A DNA stretch of 64,000 bases from Lucinisca nassula (GCA_963580285.1 OY757010.1:64006406-64070405); one strand, 5' to 3'. Shown: positions 1-11,584, counted from the first letter of the stretch. Numbers and translations are program-made. Notes: generated by a model not told the origin, from the letters alone.

Positions 1-690
1 AAGTCACCATAAAATTCGGGTTTCGATAGACATTGACAAAGTAGATCAAAGGTCAAGCCCAAGGTCATAGATCAAAAATTCTTTATGGATAGGAAGCCCA
101 GGTCACAATGAACATCTCAAATGGTTCAAAAGTTATGACCTAGTAGGACAAATGTCAAGGTCACAGGTCAGATTATTTTTATATGGGCGGGAATCCTTTG
201 TCACAAGGAGCATACATGCCATATATGAGGGCTCTACCTCAAATGGTTCAAACGTTATGATAAAATAGGTCAAGGGTCAAGGTCACATGTCATTATTCTG
301 TGTGAATGGGAAGCGCTTGTCACAAGGAACCTACATGCCAAATCTGAAGTTCCATCTCAAATGCTTCAGAAGTTATAAAAAATAGGTCAGAATGCCATAT
401 ATGAAGGCTCTACCTCAAATGGTTCAAAAGTAATGATAAATAGGTCTCAGGTCAAGGTCACAGGTCATTTTTCTGTGTGAGTGGGAAGCCCTGGTCACAA
501 GGAACCATCTCTAATGCTTCAAAAGTTATAACAAAGTAGGTCAAAGGTTATGCTCAAAGTCATAGGTAAAAATTGTGTATGGGTGGGGTCACAAGGAACA
601 CACATGCCAAATATGCAGGCTCTATCTCAAATGGTTCAAAAGTTATGATAAAGAAGGTCAATGGTCAAACTCAATGTCGTAGATAAAATT
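1..690 (+). repeat. Tandem array of about 120-bp units
   Basis: A GGTCAAGGTCACAGGTCA-rich unit recurs. The phrase CTCAAATGGTTCAAAAG (or a close variant) appears near 114, 237, 354, 412, 510 and 633, so spacing is about 120 bp with one half-length unit. No open frame of note. It probably continues upstream of the window. Confidence 0.75.
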
Positions 691-706
691 TTGTATTGTG
701 ACACGG

Positions 707-815
707 TCTAGTTGTTTAAAGTTTGTGTTTCTTTCCCTCTGGTTTCTCTGATGGGAGGTGTGAGTTAAGTGTATCGATTCCTGGTCATTGCCTTCACTTC
801 TATTTTTCAACACTA
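707..815 (+). repeat. Dispersed repeat family A, 3' fragment
   Basis: Carries the family signature: a 'TTTGTGTTTCTTTCCCT' block, then 'GTCTCTGATGG'-like sequence, then 'TGTATCGATTCCTGGTCATTGCC'-like sequence (split here to stay short). The same order occurs near 2066, 2480, 14180 and 26050, and on the minus strand near 8617, 10375 and 20875. Non-coding as far as can be seen. Confidence 0.7.
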
Positions 816-854
816 TATTGTGTAGGTTATCTCAACTTCCCAAAAGACCATATA

Positions 855-1170
855 AAGCACTGTTTAATGCAAATTCAAGTTCTTGTGACACTACTGATTA
901 TTCTAAATTATATATTTTTTTGTTTTACTGCCAAAAACAAGCATGTGATTAATAATGTCGACAAAGTCTATGAAACAGGGAGAAATCTGTTTTGGTCAAT
1001 TAAAAGTTCGAATGAGGTTTTAAATAAACAAAAATCCAGATGTTTTCGGGCATTTAGTCTGTCAAGGTAAGATTTTCCCACGGTTTACACTACACTTCGT
1101 CATACTCTCATGAAAGAAATACTTAACGATTTAATTGAATGGACATTCTATTTAGAAGTTTCCTTCTATC
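855..1170 (+). pseudogene. Decayed reverse-transcriptase fragment (Penelope-like?)
   Basis: Translation across frames gives phrases such as SCDTTDYSKLY, NLFWSIKSSNEVLNKQKSR and LNDLIEWTF. I recognise these as the block after the LPKLHK motif in a reverse-transcriptase family common in bivalve and cnidarian genomes. Stops and frame changes break it (for example a TAA after the LSR near 1068). Only this short piece is present; the catalytic D-D box is not. Assignment to Penelope-like elements is my inference from memory of the family. It matches in kind, but does not overlap, the fragment at 7080-8610. Confidence 0.55.
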
Positions 1171-1194
1171 TTGCAGGTAAAGTAAGACATTTTT

Positions 1195-1899
1195 ATCCCC
1201 ACGCTTTTAAAAAAAAGCGTTCGGGGATATTGTGAACGCCTCCGTCCGTCTGACCGTCTGTCCGTCACGCTATCTCCTCCTTAACCACTGGTCGGAATGC
1301 AACCAAAATCGGTACACAGCTTCCTTACATGATTAGGGCGTGCAACGTCTCATTTATTTTTGGTCCCGCCTCCAAGGGCCTTGGGGAGGGGTCAAAAGGT
1401 CAAATATCAATTAAATTCAATTTCAAAGTCAATTTTAGATATTTTGAAACCAAACTTTGCATAAGTAATGATTAATGATATATGCAACACATATTGAATG
1501 GGATTTTGGCTGCGACCCCTGGGTCATGCCCAAGGGGTCGGACTTGGGGGGGGGGGGTCAAAATTCAAATTTTACCGAATATAGTCATAGTGAATATCAA
1601 ATTGAAGGGGGTGATTAGTAGAATACAATACAAGTAAAATTTTGACCCTGGGGTCAGATTGGGGCCCTGGGGAGGGGTCAAGGGGTCAAAATTTAAGTTT
1701 TTTGGAACATAGACATGTGGCATATCAAATTGAAGGGCATGATTAGTAGAATATAATACAGGTAATATTTTGACCCTGGGGTCAAATTAGGGCCCAAGGT
1801 GAGGGGATTTCGGTACTTGATATTTTGACCCTGGGGTCAAATTAGGGCCCAAGGTGAGGGGATTTCGGTACTTGGTCCCTCTGTAGAAAGCGTGGGGAT
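1195..1899. mobile_element. TIR element with ATCCCCACGC ends
   Basis: Left end ATCCCCACGCTTTT (1195-1208) is mirrored by AAAGCGTGGGGAT (1887-1899). Next to the left end lies a small hairpin (AGCG..CGGGGAT). The interior has 'ACCCTGGGGTCA' units repeated at about 1645, 1774 and 1820, the last two a direct duplication. No transposase frame, so non-autonomous. Confidence 0.6.
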
Positions 1900-2065
1900 T
1901 TGCGATGGCGCGCCATCGACAGTATTCTAGTTTCACTTCTGAAGAACATAAAATTACACATTATGGACACTTTTGAAGGTATGTTAAAACGCACACCGTT
2001 CTACTTGACAATGTTTATATTAGAATAGTCTTGTTCTGATATGAAAGAAAAGGATCCCAAATTTT
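1900..2065. other. Unassigned AT-rich spacer
   Basis: I see no gene, clear repeat or RNA structure here. Confidence 0.4.
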
Positions 2066-2312
2066 TAAGCGGTTCTTCTGTCGCGGTTTATTTTTGTTAT
2101 GGTTTGTCTTTGGGTGTTTGTGTCGCTTATGTTATTTTATTTTGGATAGCCTATTGGCCATTTTTTGGGAAAGTAACTGTCCTTTTGGCTTTTCGCTGTT
2201 GGTGTTTCCATTAGGGTCTGTTGTTTCATGTTTTTGTGTCTTTCCCTTTGGTGTCTCTGATTTGAGCTGTTGGTTGATTGTATCGATTCCTGATCATTGC
2301 CCCACTTCTATA
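2066..2312 (+). repeat. Dispersed repeat family A copy
   Basis: Begins with GCGGTTCTTCTGTCGCGG and ends at the TGTATCGATTCCTGATCATTG signature. Blocks occur in the same order as the copies at 13960-14445 and 25785-26310. The open frame inside is a by-product of T-rich repeat DNA. Confidence 0.75.
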
Positions 2313-2479
2313 TAGTATAAAAAATCAGAAAAAAATATATATGCTTGCAATGATTTCAGTACCCACTTTTCGTAAAATAATTCTTCGATTTACAAAGATT
2401 GGTACAACATAAATGTATGTATGTAATGCTAATGTCTGTTTCTTCTGGATTGCAGTTTGCCCATTTTGTAGGTAAATAA

Positions 2480-2620
2480 TTGTCATTTTGGCTCTCCTCC
2501 TAGGAAATATTCATTATGTTGGTGAAGTTGTTTTATGTTAGTGTGTCTTTCCGTTTGATGTCTTGGATGGGAAGTGTGACGTTATTGTATCGATTTCTGA
2601 TCATTGCCGTCACCTTAATT
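2480..2620 (+). repeat. Dispersed repeat family A, degenerate copy
   Basis: Keeps GTCATTTTGGCT, TGTCTTTCCGTTTGATGTCT and TATTGTATCGATTTCTGATC in family order, with many substitutions. Confidence 0.6.
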
Positions 2621-2998
2621 CTGCATATCAGGGCTGTTTTGTTTGTGCTTTGTGGTGGCTGTAAAGGGTCTCTCACGTACATTCATTTTATGTTCATATT
2701 TTTCCAATCCTCAGGGATTGTATTTGTAATTGCTCTTCAGCGTTCTTGAACTGAAATCATATATATACTGTTTTGAAGGTCATTAGTATACCGATATCCG
2801 TATTTCATTGTGTTACGCTTGCTTGTTTGATATCTGTGGACTTTTTGAAGATATTGCTATTTTATAGACTGTAATCTTTGATTGTGGCTTTTCTTGGGCA
2901 CCTTTTCTGTATTTTTGATCAGACCTTGTTCTTTAAAAAGATTATTTTTGGAAGCAAATTTTAAATAAGTTCTGAATAGTTAGATTCTTGGGAAGCAA
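2621..2998. other. Unassigned non-coding stretch
   Basis: No gene, splice-bounded frame or repeat that I can identify. Confidence 0.35.
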
Positions 2999-3420
2999 AG
3001 AATACACCAAATAAACGAAAATAGCAGACTCGGTTTTATTGAGTCTGTTAATGACCAGTACTGAAATGTGTTACACCGGCCACGCCCCCTAGCACCGGCT
3101 TAAGCAGAACTCTATTTTCAAAATGATTCTTAACGAACTCATTGATTCCAAAGGACCAGAAAATATAATCTGCACTATGATGGATGTACGGGGAGCATTT
3201 TTAAAGTACATATGTATGAAGTGTGCAGTTTTCCGGGCCAGACTAGCTAGTTTCGGCCAGTTAGGCCTCATCAGTGACCTTTCAAATATTTTCAAGATTC
3301 CACAATGGAATCAATGAAAATATAAACTACACTATGATGAAGGGCAGGGATACTTTTACGAGCGTCACACATTCCCTTAACACCAGCTGTAGTGACATTA
3401 AATATGTTCTGTAAAAGAGG
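2999..3420 (-). mobile_element. Hammerhead-bearing dispersed element, copy 1
   Basis: Shares blocks with 39400-40010: a segment with AAAGGACCA...CACTATG(A/G)TGGATGTACGGGGAG (3150-3202 here, 39857-39901 there) and the ribozyme segment with GCCTCATCAGTGACC. The phrase AGAATACACCA also recurs at about 2999 and 3438. No open frame. Read on the minus strand the ribozyme comes first. Limits are approximate; a Penelope-like or retrozyme origin is inferred. Confidence 0.5.
3235..3280 (-). ncRNA. Hammerhead self-cleaving ribozyme motif
   Basis: On the minus strand the order is: helix I 5' strand AGGTCA, core CTGATGA, helix II GGCC-TAACT-GGCC, core GAAA, a helix III of CTAG/CTAG closed by the A15.1-U16.1 pair, cleavage base C17 (triplet GUC, the canonical one), then helix I 3' strand TGGCCC. 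All conserved core bases are present. Predicted cleavage falls between positions 3241 and 3240. Helix III has almost no loop, as in hammerheads known from Penelope-like elements and metazoan retrozymes. The outermost helix I pair (C-A) is lost and one pair is G-U. Confidence 0.75.
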
Positions 3421-4662
3421 TATCCTTTGGAAGAAAAGAATACACCACAGAACTTGAAAGTAAATTAAAATTTGTTTTCTTCTCCTTCCATAAATCCAGT
3501 GGAACAGGCAATACGTATATTTGTCATAATAATCTTAGAAATAGACTGTTCCCTCTTACCGTAGGGATAGACTACACGTTGGGACAGTGGTCCTCTTTAA
3601 ATGATTCGTTCTCAACTTAAACAAGGCACAATCATATCAAGTTATACATCAAATTAAAGCTAAGAAACTGAAATTTTATATAAGCTATTTTGATATATTT
3701 AGAAATAATGTATGTTATTAACTGAAAAGTAAAAAAAATGAAATTTTTACATTTTTGGATTCATTTTTTTACCATTTACTTAAAAAGTGGCCATTTTCCT
3801 TGGACAGGCATCGCAAGTACACGCTGTACAATAATGTATCACACATTTTTTTACTTGTTCAAAAGAAAGATTTTGCAATATTTATTTTCTAGAACGAAAT
3901 TAATTGGTCATTCTGAACAAAAGTTTAATTTTATCCCAATTGGAATGATATATCAAAATTCTGTGACACATATATCAAGTTTTGGCTTTTAAACACAGTT
4001 GCGCCAAATATTATGCAATAAGAAATTGGATGACTTTGAAGACAGCCACGCACACAGAATTTTCATTGTTCAGGAAAGCTGAAAAATGCTTGCTACAGAC
4101 ATACACATTTATTGAAGATGGAGTAAGTGCGTTTTATGGTAATTAACCAAGGCTGTGTCTAGTCTTTGATGTACAATATCTAATTTATTCAAACAATTAA
4201 ATGGCCTATGCATGCTAATCTGAAAGTAGTTTAGGTCGTAGTACCAAAGCGTTGACCCAAAAGCAGTAATCCATAGAGAAATGGCAAATATTAATGTTCA
4301 GACCATGTCATGTCATGGACTCCAGAAAATTTTAATCAGAGTGTTACAAAGACAAATCTCTGAGAGTTACAGTTAATTTTAGATTTCTTAAAACTGCAAG
4401 CTTATTAAAAAGACAGAAAGTCAGGCTTTTGACATAAGCTGTGCAATAGAAAAAAGGACTTTGAAAAAAAATGTGAAAAATGCAGAACATTTTGTTATTA
4501 TGGTGTAGTCTGTCCTTGAATCACCTATCATTCAAAAATACACCAATCCGTTCAAAAGTAGTTGAATGTATCGAAGTAGTTCTAAGTGCTTAGCTAAGAC
4601 CTGTATGCGTTGCAATCTTTTTATGTACTGCGTCTATCGTGTCTTCATCTATCGTATGTTAA
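3421..4662. other. AT-rich stretch without recognisable genes
   Basis: About 1.2 kb of AT-rich sequence. Short open frames (for example near 3738-3992) are low-complexity, lack splice signals and resemble nothing I know. Confidence 0.4.
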
Positions 4663-6520
4663 CACAAGAGCTCCGCGAGCAGGGCATTATACGCCCGTAG
4701 CAAGTCAAGATTTGTTGGAATGAAACCTTGAAACAATAAGAACTACTCCATATCGTGGTCTAACTACATTTTAAGTTTCAGCTTGGTCGGATCTCAATTG
4801 TAGGATGAGTTAGCCGGAAATGAAAATGTCTACATATATTTTCGAAGTGTTATACTTATATAAATATTTGGTTGACCATCCTCTCTAAACCATATGCACT
4901 GCTCCACATCATAGTCAAACTTATCAAGATTTTGCTAGATCGAATATTACCTGCAGGAGAACTTACCCACAAACAAAATGTATATAGAAATTTTCAAAGG
5001 GGCTCGATTAATGTTTGGTGGACTGTAAACTCAAAACAATAAGCACTGCGCCACTTAAAGGTCAAACTATATGAAGTTTCAGCTTCATCGGATATTAATT
5101 GTAAGAGAAATAAGCCACGAACAAAATACTTACAGAAATCTGCAAAGGGGCATAAATGTATTTATATCTGGTAAGCCGTAGCCTCGAAACGATATGCGCC
5201 GCTCCACATTTGGGTCAAAATACACATCAATTTTCAGCTTGATTAAATGTTCACTGTAGGAATAGTTAGCCATAAACAAAATGTCCACGGGAATTTTCAA
5301 CTGGGGATAGCTCTATGAATATTTCGTAGACTGTGACCTTGGAATAATATGCGCTGCTCCACATCTTGGTCTAGCTATATATCAAGTTTCAGCTTGATTG
5401 GTTCTAAACTGCGGGCAAAATTGTTTACAGAAACTTTCAAAGGGGATAACTTGTTTTCATTTGTTGGACCAAAGCCTAAACTGCGTCAGAAAGGGTCCCA
5501 CATAGGGCTATCAAAGAGGTGTGGTACAAGTTTTTGTCAGAATATAGGTGCTGTGATGTTAAGTATCTGTGTGAATTTTCATGAGAGAAAGCAAATACTT
5601 TTGAAGTTATGACCAAGGTTAAGTTTTTTGGTTAAGTAAAGACAAACATGTGACAAAAGTAATATAGGTATGGTCCTTTGATCGAATATAGGTATTATGA
5701 TGGTGAGTATGTTTGTGAAGTTTCATGGGTGTAGGACAAATCCTTCTGAAGTTATGACCGACGTTACGTTATTTTGGTTAAGGCGTTACAAACACACGGA
5801 CAACAGCAATATAGTTGTAGACGGTGTGGGGCCCTAACAATATGACTGTTCCACATCATGGTCTAACTTTATTTGAAATTTCAGCTTGATCATATGTTAA
5901 TTGTAGGATGAGTTATCCGGAAACGAAATATTTACAAAAATACTCAAAGGGGCTTAACTCTGTAAATATTTTGTGGACTATAACCTCGAAAGAATATGCG
6001 CTACATCAGGTTATGGTTTAACTTCCTTCTTAGTTTCAGCTTGATCAGATGAAAACTGTGGGAGTTAGCCGGAAACGAAAAAGTTTAAAAAAAAAAAAGA
6101 AAAATGGCTTACTCTGTGAATATTTGGTGGCCCGAAATGATATGCGCTATATCAGGTCATGGTCTAACTATCTACCAAGTTTCAGCTTGATTGGATGAAA
6201 ACTGTAGGGCGAGTAATCCGGAAAGGAAAGTTTACAAAAATGTTCAAAGGGGCATAACTCAGTAAATATATGGTGGACCGTAACCTCGAAACGATATGCG
6301 CTACATCAGGTCATGGTCTTACTATCTACCAAGTTTCAGCTTGATCGGAAGAAAACTGTAAGAGGAGTTATCCAAAAACGAAAAGTTTACAAAAATTTGC
6401 AAAGGGGCATAACTCTGTACATATTTGGTTTTACCGTAACCTCCGCAAACGAAACGTTTACGGACGGACGTCGACCCCATACCATAATACGACCGTTTTT
6501 TACAAAACGGGCGTATAACT
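4663..6520 (+). mobile_element. Tandem-repeat element, units about 150-160 bp
   Basis: Starts with CACAAGAGCTCCGCGAGCAG and GGCATTATACGCCCG (4684-4698); ends near 6520 with AAAACGGGCGTATAAC, which mirrors the start (TTATACGCCCG). In between, units repeat with phrases ATATGCGC(T/C)(A/G)C, CAAGTTTCAGCTTGAT, GGAAACGAAA and CAAAGGGGCATAACTC. The half near 5830-6450 is the most regular. Head and tail suggest a discrete non-autonomous element that carries its own satellite. Confidence 0.7.
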
Positions 6521-7079
6521 AGATTTAATGAACATTATCGTAGAATCAGAAAGCCTAAGAATATTGTCATATTTCTGTAGTTCACTTTAAACCTATAGGT
6601 CATTCACTACATGATATTTCTTAACAACTAGTGGAAAAACTATACTGCGATATCAATTCTACAGGTAGGTTAAGACATGAAACTGAAATCATTGCACCCA
6701 CCATTTCCACTGGGTTTTAATAAAAACATTTATCATGAGGGTAATATTTCTACAATGCCAGATTTTGTTATTTTCTCTCTTTTCGACTGTTGAAAACGTA
6801 AAACTTGGTCTCCTTGCACCAGGCAAAACGGTAACAAAAAACGTAAATTACGCGCCTTTAAAAGGAAAAATACTTAGCTGATGTTACTGTTTCACGGACG
6901 CCACTAAATGCTTGCATTTCTAAGTGCATTACCCATTTTTGTATTACGTATTCTGGACACCGAGGTAAATAAATTCTACGATAGTTCTAATCAGTTATAT
7001 GTTCAAGCTTCCTTAATAGGAGGTTATACTCGACATGCTCATCGTCCTTACATCGATTTTGAAATTAATTACAAACGCA
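6521..7079. other. Unassigned non-coding stretch
   Basis: No gene or repeat that I can identify. Confidence 0.35.
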
Positions 7080-8610
7080 CTATATGAAAATACCTTTCAT
7101 AGACAAAATGGATTGGTGTTATTCATTGACCTAATGTCTTCCGGGACAGTTCGGTGATTTCATCCATTCCTTTTTATTTTCAAAATACTCAAACACCATA
7201 TTTTGCTGTTAGTACAACAAACCTGTTCGACCTATCATTTCAATAAACTTGTTTCAGATCTTGATATTGATTCTAACACTCCTGATACCTGAGATTGTAA
7301 AGACACAGTGTATTGCTATCCTATGATACGAAATACAATTTCTAAAGAACCGAAATAACCATTTCCTACTAATATTGATTTCAATAAGTGTAGGCAACAC
7401 ATTGCTGCTGCCTTAAATGAATTCGGTGGTGTAAAGGGAAGTATGTTGAGCATAATGCTCTTAAAGAATGGGAACTTATCATTTATAAACTAGTTAACAA
7501 GCGCATTTTATTCTATTCTCAAAACGCTAATCTAATACCTAAACCAGAGACCTCCTTACGTCACCTTTAACTAGGTATTCAAGAATTTCATAGAAAGTTT
7601 TTTTTTTCACTCTGGCAGACAAGGTCGCAAACAAACTAGTAAGAAACGGTCACTCAAGAAAGGCCACAATCAAAGAACGCAACCATCTCAAGTCACCTAA
7701 AGAAAGTTAGCAACATTGGGGAACACACAAAAACATCAAAAGAAACATGAACACAAACGGCACAAATCCAATAAACAAATAAGACTCCGCAACAGAACGA
7801 CCATTTTGGGACGGTCAGTGGTGAAACTACTGGGGTGCTTCAACTCCGGAGTTTATAAAACTTCAACCCTCGCCCTCAATTCCAGTGCAGTATCAAGCAT
7901 AATAATAACAATTTGATCGGTATGGAGGCTTCCTAGCTCATCAGTGAAACAAAATGAAATACGTAATAAAACGACGATGAATCAGCGTTGAGGACTAAAC
8001 AATAATCCGTCGTCAGAACTGAAGAAATTCACCAGTTAGATCAAGGTGGATCGAGCCCAGGAAATATCAGGATTCACCCCGCTTGAATTTAAACGATTTA
8101 AGTGGGACCGTCATAGAGTTCGAAGTCCGGCCCACCGTTGGGCAACCGATATGCGAAGCAAAGCTGTCCGCTGTAAAAAGGTCGACAATCAAACACGTGG
8201 TTTTTCATTTCTAAACCAAATTTATTGTATTCCGCAACAATTTTCCTGGACTGACCAGGAAATTGTCACTATCTAGTATTTTTCTAAATTTATAAACTAA
8301 ATCTCCATAAAATTCAGGTTCCGACAGTCCCTGTTGCAGAAGTGTCTTCAAAGAAACTTCATATTAATGCCGTAGGTTAATGGCTTCACTATGTTAACAC
8401 TCTTCAGGAAGAACTTGGTGATGTAAGGCCCATGTCCCATGAACAACACCCTTTGGCTGAAGAGACTTAGGGTGTGGGAACATCATTTAGCCATCTGTCA
8501 TCAAGTTTCCGAATGCGTTAAAGAAAGCCAAGATAGACTACCTACGCTAAACTGATTACCTAAACTTCACAAAAAGATCAGGGAGAAATCCATTTTGATA
8601 TATACCAATT
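7080..8610 (+). pseudogene. Decayed retroelement reverse-transcriptase gene
   Basis: Piecewise translation gives a string of phrases from one family of mollusc retroelement polyproteins, in the right order: SDLDIDSNTPDT and DCKDTVYCYP (7255-7325), FPTNIDFNKCRQHIAAALNE (7363-7420), EHNALKEWELIIYKLVNKR (7448-7505), LGIQEFHRK (near 7572-7600), then after an interruption HYVNTLQEELGD (near 8388-8424), SHLSSSF (8493-8513) and RLPTLN*LPKLHKK (near 8535-8577). The last is the YWLPKLHK-type motif of the reverse transcriptase. Stops, frameshifts and a nested family A copy break it. Penelope-like affiliation is inferred. It stops just before the block found separately at 855-1170. Confidence 0.6.
7780..8040 (-). 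repeat. Family A, degenerate copy inside the RT remnant
   Basis: Block order matches the minus-strand copy at 20875-21340: GACGGTCAGTG, a GGGGTG..TTCAA stretch, CCCTC..TTCC, GGAGGCTTCCTAGCTCATCAG, then GAGGACT..AAC..CAG and a CACCAGTTAG end. It lies between RT blocks, so it inserted after the retroelement. Confidence 0.5.
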
Positions 8611-8616
8611 ACACAA

Positions 8617-8960
8617 GATACACAATGAACCAACAGCTCCCATCAGAGACACCAAAGGGAAAGAAACACAAACATGAAACAACCAGACCATAATTGAAAC
8701 ATCAATAGCAGTAAGCCAAAAGGACAGTCACTTTCCCACAAAATGGCCAACTGGCTATCCAAAACAAAACAAAAACAACAAAAACAACAAGCGACACACA
8801 CTAAAAAATAAACGCGATTTAGACAAATAATTTGTTCAATCTGCATGAAGGTCTCCTAAATCATCATTGCAACATGTCCTAGAACACAAAAATCAAACAA
8901 CAACAGAGATGAAACAACGATGAGGACTCCACAGCAAGAAACCACCGAAACACTGCAGCC
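8617..8960 (-). repeat. Dispersed repeat family A copy
   Basis: Reverse-strand copy: AGCTCCCATCAGAGACACC, AAAGGACAGTCACTTTCCCA, CCAACTGGCTATCC, then GAGGACTC and AGCAAGAAACCACCGAAA. It closely follows the retroelement remnant and may have truncated it. Confidence 0.7.
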
Positions 8961-9044
8961 AAAAAAAATGGACTCTGGTGGGCCCGAAGGCGGTACTTAC
9001 CTTTATTTTAATTTGGTGCTGTTCATTTTTTGTGTTTTAATTTT

Positions 9045-9350
9045 AACACTTCTGTGTGTCTAGCTCTGAAGCTACAGGCCCCAAGTTCGATCCCCGGCGG
9101 CGGTGATTATTCCGGTGTCCAAACACGCTCCATTGACATAATAGCAGGGATGAATGTTAAAACGTGCTCCGTCCTTCGGATGCGGACGTTAGCTCTAAGC
9201 CCCCTGTGCAGGAAGAGTCTTCCCCTGTGTTGGGTAAAGCCCCTACCGTAATTACATGATTACTGTTTTAGGCGTTCATCCTGCAAACCTGGTGTGTATG
9301 TAATGTATACCTGCGGGTATTGGTCAGATGTGGCCGATCGCAGTATAAGA
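9045..9350 (+). mobile_element. tRNA-derived SINE (type 1)
   Basis: A Pol III B-box-like AGTTCGATCCC (9084-9094) lies about 30 bp after a weak A-box-like stretch. It is followed by CCTTCGGATGCGGACGTTAG, which resembles the shared central domain of mollusc SINEs, and a tail ending in TATAAGAAGAAAGGAAG. No product. Boundaries are approximate. Confidence 0.6.
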
Positions 9351-10074
9351 AGAAAGGAAGAAATTATTTTCTTCAGTAAAGAAAACTGAGCTGTCCCCTG
9401 TTTGGGAAAGAGTTGCTAAATAGGCTTGTCGCCTTTGATTTTGTCGTCTGACAAGATGTGTATGTCCGTCTTTTTGCTTTACTGTTTGGGACAGGCTTTG
9501 AGTTCTGATTTGCTCAGCTACTAATTCAATTGGCTTGAAAATATTTTTACAGCAAGAAATATTGGAACCTTAGCCTTATTGCTACTTAGGTTACAAATGT
9601 AGAAAAAGGAAATGTTTGGTAAACAAGATCTTTTCAGACAACTTAGAACAATAAATACTCGTTATAACATGATACGTTATAACACAGATGTAAGACTGCA
9701 TGCTTAGTTTGTAATCAAGGTTGGTAACAATGTTTTCCTCTTTCGTTGCATGGATTTGGATCGGGTCTCAGAATTGCTCATTCCAAAATCATTTGTATGA
9801 AGGTCGGTGCCTCGTGGCAAGTCTTTGGCTGGCCTCTGTGTGATTGTATTTAAATTATTGGATTTCTTCAGCTTTTGTCGCCAATATTTAGAGTGCTTGA
9901 CACGATCCCTAGTTTTTGTTTAATCCCAGTTGTTTAATTTGATAAAGCTTTTTTCCGGACTATCTTATTGTCGGGGTTAAGAAAACTGTATGAGCCGAAA
10001 AGTATGTTTCGCTAAGTATTTGACCCAAACCGAAGATATCGATTTAAAGGAAATGGGTACACCTGGAAGACTTT
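9351..10074. other. Unassigned non-coding stretch
   Basis: No gene or repeat that I can identify. Confidence 0.35.
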
Positions 10075-10245
10075 TCCGTCATTTTTCAAAGGGAGACAAC
10101 TTTCGGGACTTCCTGTACGCGTTTGTTTAAGCCCTGTCCCATTGAAAGAGGAGTCTAGTCTTAAAGGAAAGAGGGGGAAACGAAATACTTTTGCAGGAGT
10201 TGCCTCAACTGAAGGTGTATCAATTCCCCTTAAAGCCCTGGTGTT
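10075..10245 (+). repeat. Two-copy dispersed repeat, copy 1
   Basis: Shares TTCAAAGGGAGA, CTGTCCCA, TAAAGGAAA, TTGCAGGAGTTGCCTC and CTGAAGGT.TATCAATT in order with 10965-11150. Unknown family. Confidence 0.6.
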
Positions 10246-10374
10246 ATCACTACTGGCCGTTCTCAGGTGGTGTTTCTTGTGTTTCTGTGTGGTTTGTTGC
10301 TAAGCTAAGTCCTATTTGATGCATTGCCTTTATAGCGCTGTTAGCAAATCATGTTATCAAAGTAGAAGTAAAAC

Positions 10375-10475
10375 AAAGATCAGGAATCGATACATTTTAC
10401 TTACTCCACCCACCAAAGACACCAAAGGGAAAGAAATACAAACATTAAGCGACCAGACCATAATGGAAACCTAAA
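10375..10475 (-). repeat. Family A, short fragment
   Basis: Contains CAGGAATCGATACA, ACACCAAAGGGAAAGAAATA and CCAGACCATAATGGAAACC, the reverse strand of the family A 3' end. Confidence 0.65.
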
Positions 10476-10539
10476 CAAAGGCCGTTTATTGAGCACCCCT
10501 CTAAAAAACCACTTTGTACAGTGAAAACTGGGGTTTACA

Positions 10540-10870
10540 ATGGTATACATTATTTTTCTTATTACTCGTTAGAACCAGTTAGAAGAAATAAGAGAGAAGC
10601 CTCCGTGGTGCACTGGTTACGCTACTCGCCTTGTAAACCAGGGATCGCAGGATCGATCCCGGGCTTCTCCAGACTTTCGGATGAGTCTTTAAATCGAGGT
10701 CCCGTCTCCGTACGACCTTAGCTGTTGGTGGGACGTAAAACTAAAAAAAACTCCTTCCTTAGTAGAAATAAGGAAGTTATCACATTTTTTCTTCAGAAAA
10801 GTAACCATTTTGGAGATATTGCAGAATGCACTGTGCCTATGGGTGTGTTATCGTAATGGCCACGTTGGGA
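10540..10870 (+). repeat. Hairpin family B copy, split by a SINE
   Basis: Left part ends ACTCGTTAGAACC..; right part resumes TTAGTAGAAATAAGGAAGTT and runs through GAATGCACTGTGCCTATGG to TTATCGTAATGG. The same right part is seen at 27700-27790 and 37035-37140. The SINE at 10593-10758 sits between them. Confidence 0.6.
10593..10758 (+). mobile_element. tRNA-derived SINE (type 2) with target duplication
   Basis: tRNA-like head with GTGGTGCACTGGTTACGC (A-box region) and GGATCGATCCC (B box, about 10651). Then a central domain (CTTTCGGATGAGTCTTTAAA, GAGGTCCCGTCTCCG) and an A-rich tail (CTAAAAAAAAC). It is flanked by 14-bp near-identical direct repeats, TTAGAAGAAATAAG (10579-10592) and TTAGTAGAAATAAG (10759-10772), as expected for LINE-driven insertion. 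Confidence 0.7.
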
Positions 10871-10964
10871 AAGACAGCTGGTTGGTTTGCATCCGTTGCG
10901 CACGTTTCTTGTTTTTCCTTTTGATGTCTTTCCTGTGATTGGAACATTCTAGTAATTTTGCAAT

Positions 10965-11150
10965 ATGTTTCAAAGGGAGAAAAATTTCAGGACTTTGCTT
11001 TTCTATAAACTGTGTCCCACGGAAAAAGGGGTCTATCTTTAAAGGAAATTATTTCCTTTAAGAGTTAGCCCTCATTGACATTGGAGACAGAACTGCTTTA
11101 AATTTGCAGGAGTTGCCTCCCCTGAAGGTATATCAATTTCCCTCAAGACG
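10965..11150 (+). repeat. Two-copy dispersed repeat, copy 2
   Basis: Partner of 10075-10245; see the shared blocks there. Confidence 0.6.
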
Positions 11151-11584
11151 ATTAGAAAAAACTGCATCTGAAAATACCAACTGTTTAAGTCGTCTACTGC
11201 ATCTTCTTGCATTTTTAAATAGTTTTGCAAACAAGCAAATAGTGTGGACCATGGTCTTGGTTTGCACTATTTGTAACAATGATTTAGACAATAAATTTGA
11301 CAACATTTGTTGTGATTAGCAACTTAAGGGGTAAACTGGTCAGCCAAAGTAATTACATGGGGATTAAACGAATCGTAGCCCATGTTTCCACTTCATTTAG
11401 AACAGGTCAGCTAGGTGTACACGTGGTATGGCCTCCATACAACAAAAAAGGGGCCCGGTTAGGACATCCTGCATAAAGTGTGGTTAAATCGCTTTGAGCA
11501 GGATACATCTGTCTTCAGCAATTGTACCCTCAGATGTCTTAATATATTATAAATAGTGCGACTTATCTGTGTATTGAAAATTTA
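11151..11584. other. Unassigned intronic stretch
   Basis: No gene or repeat that I can identify. Confidence 0.35.

Noticed and set aside
723..1070. A single 115-aa host protein
   Set aside because: The first third is family A repeat and the rest is a retroelement remnant; the frame joins two unrelated sequences.
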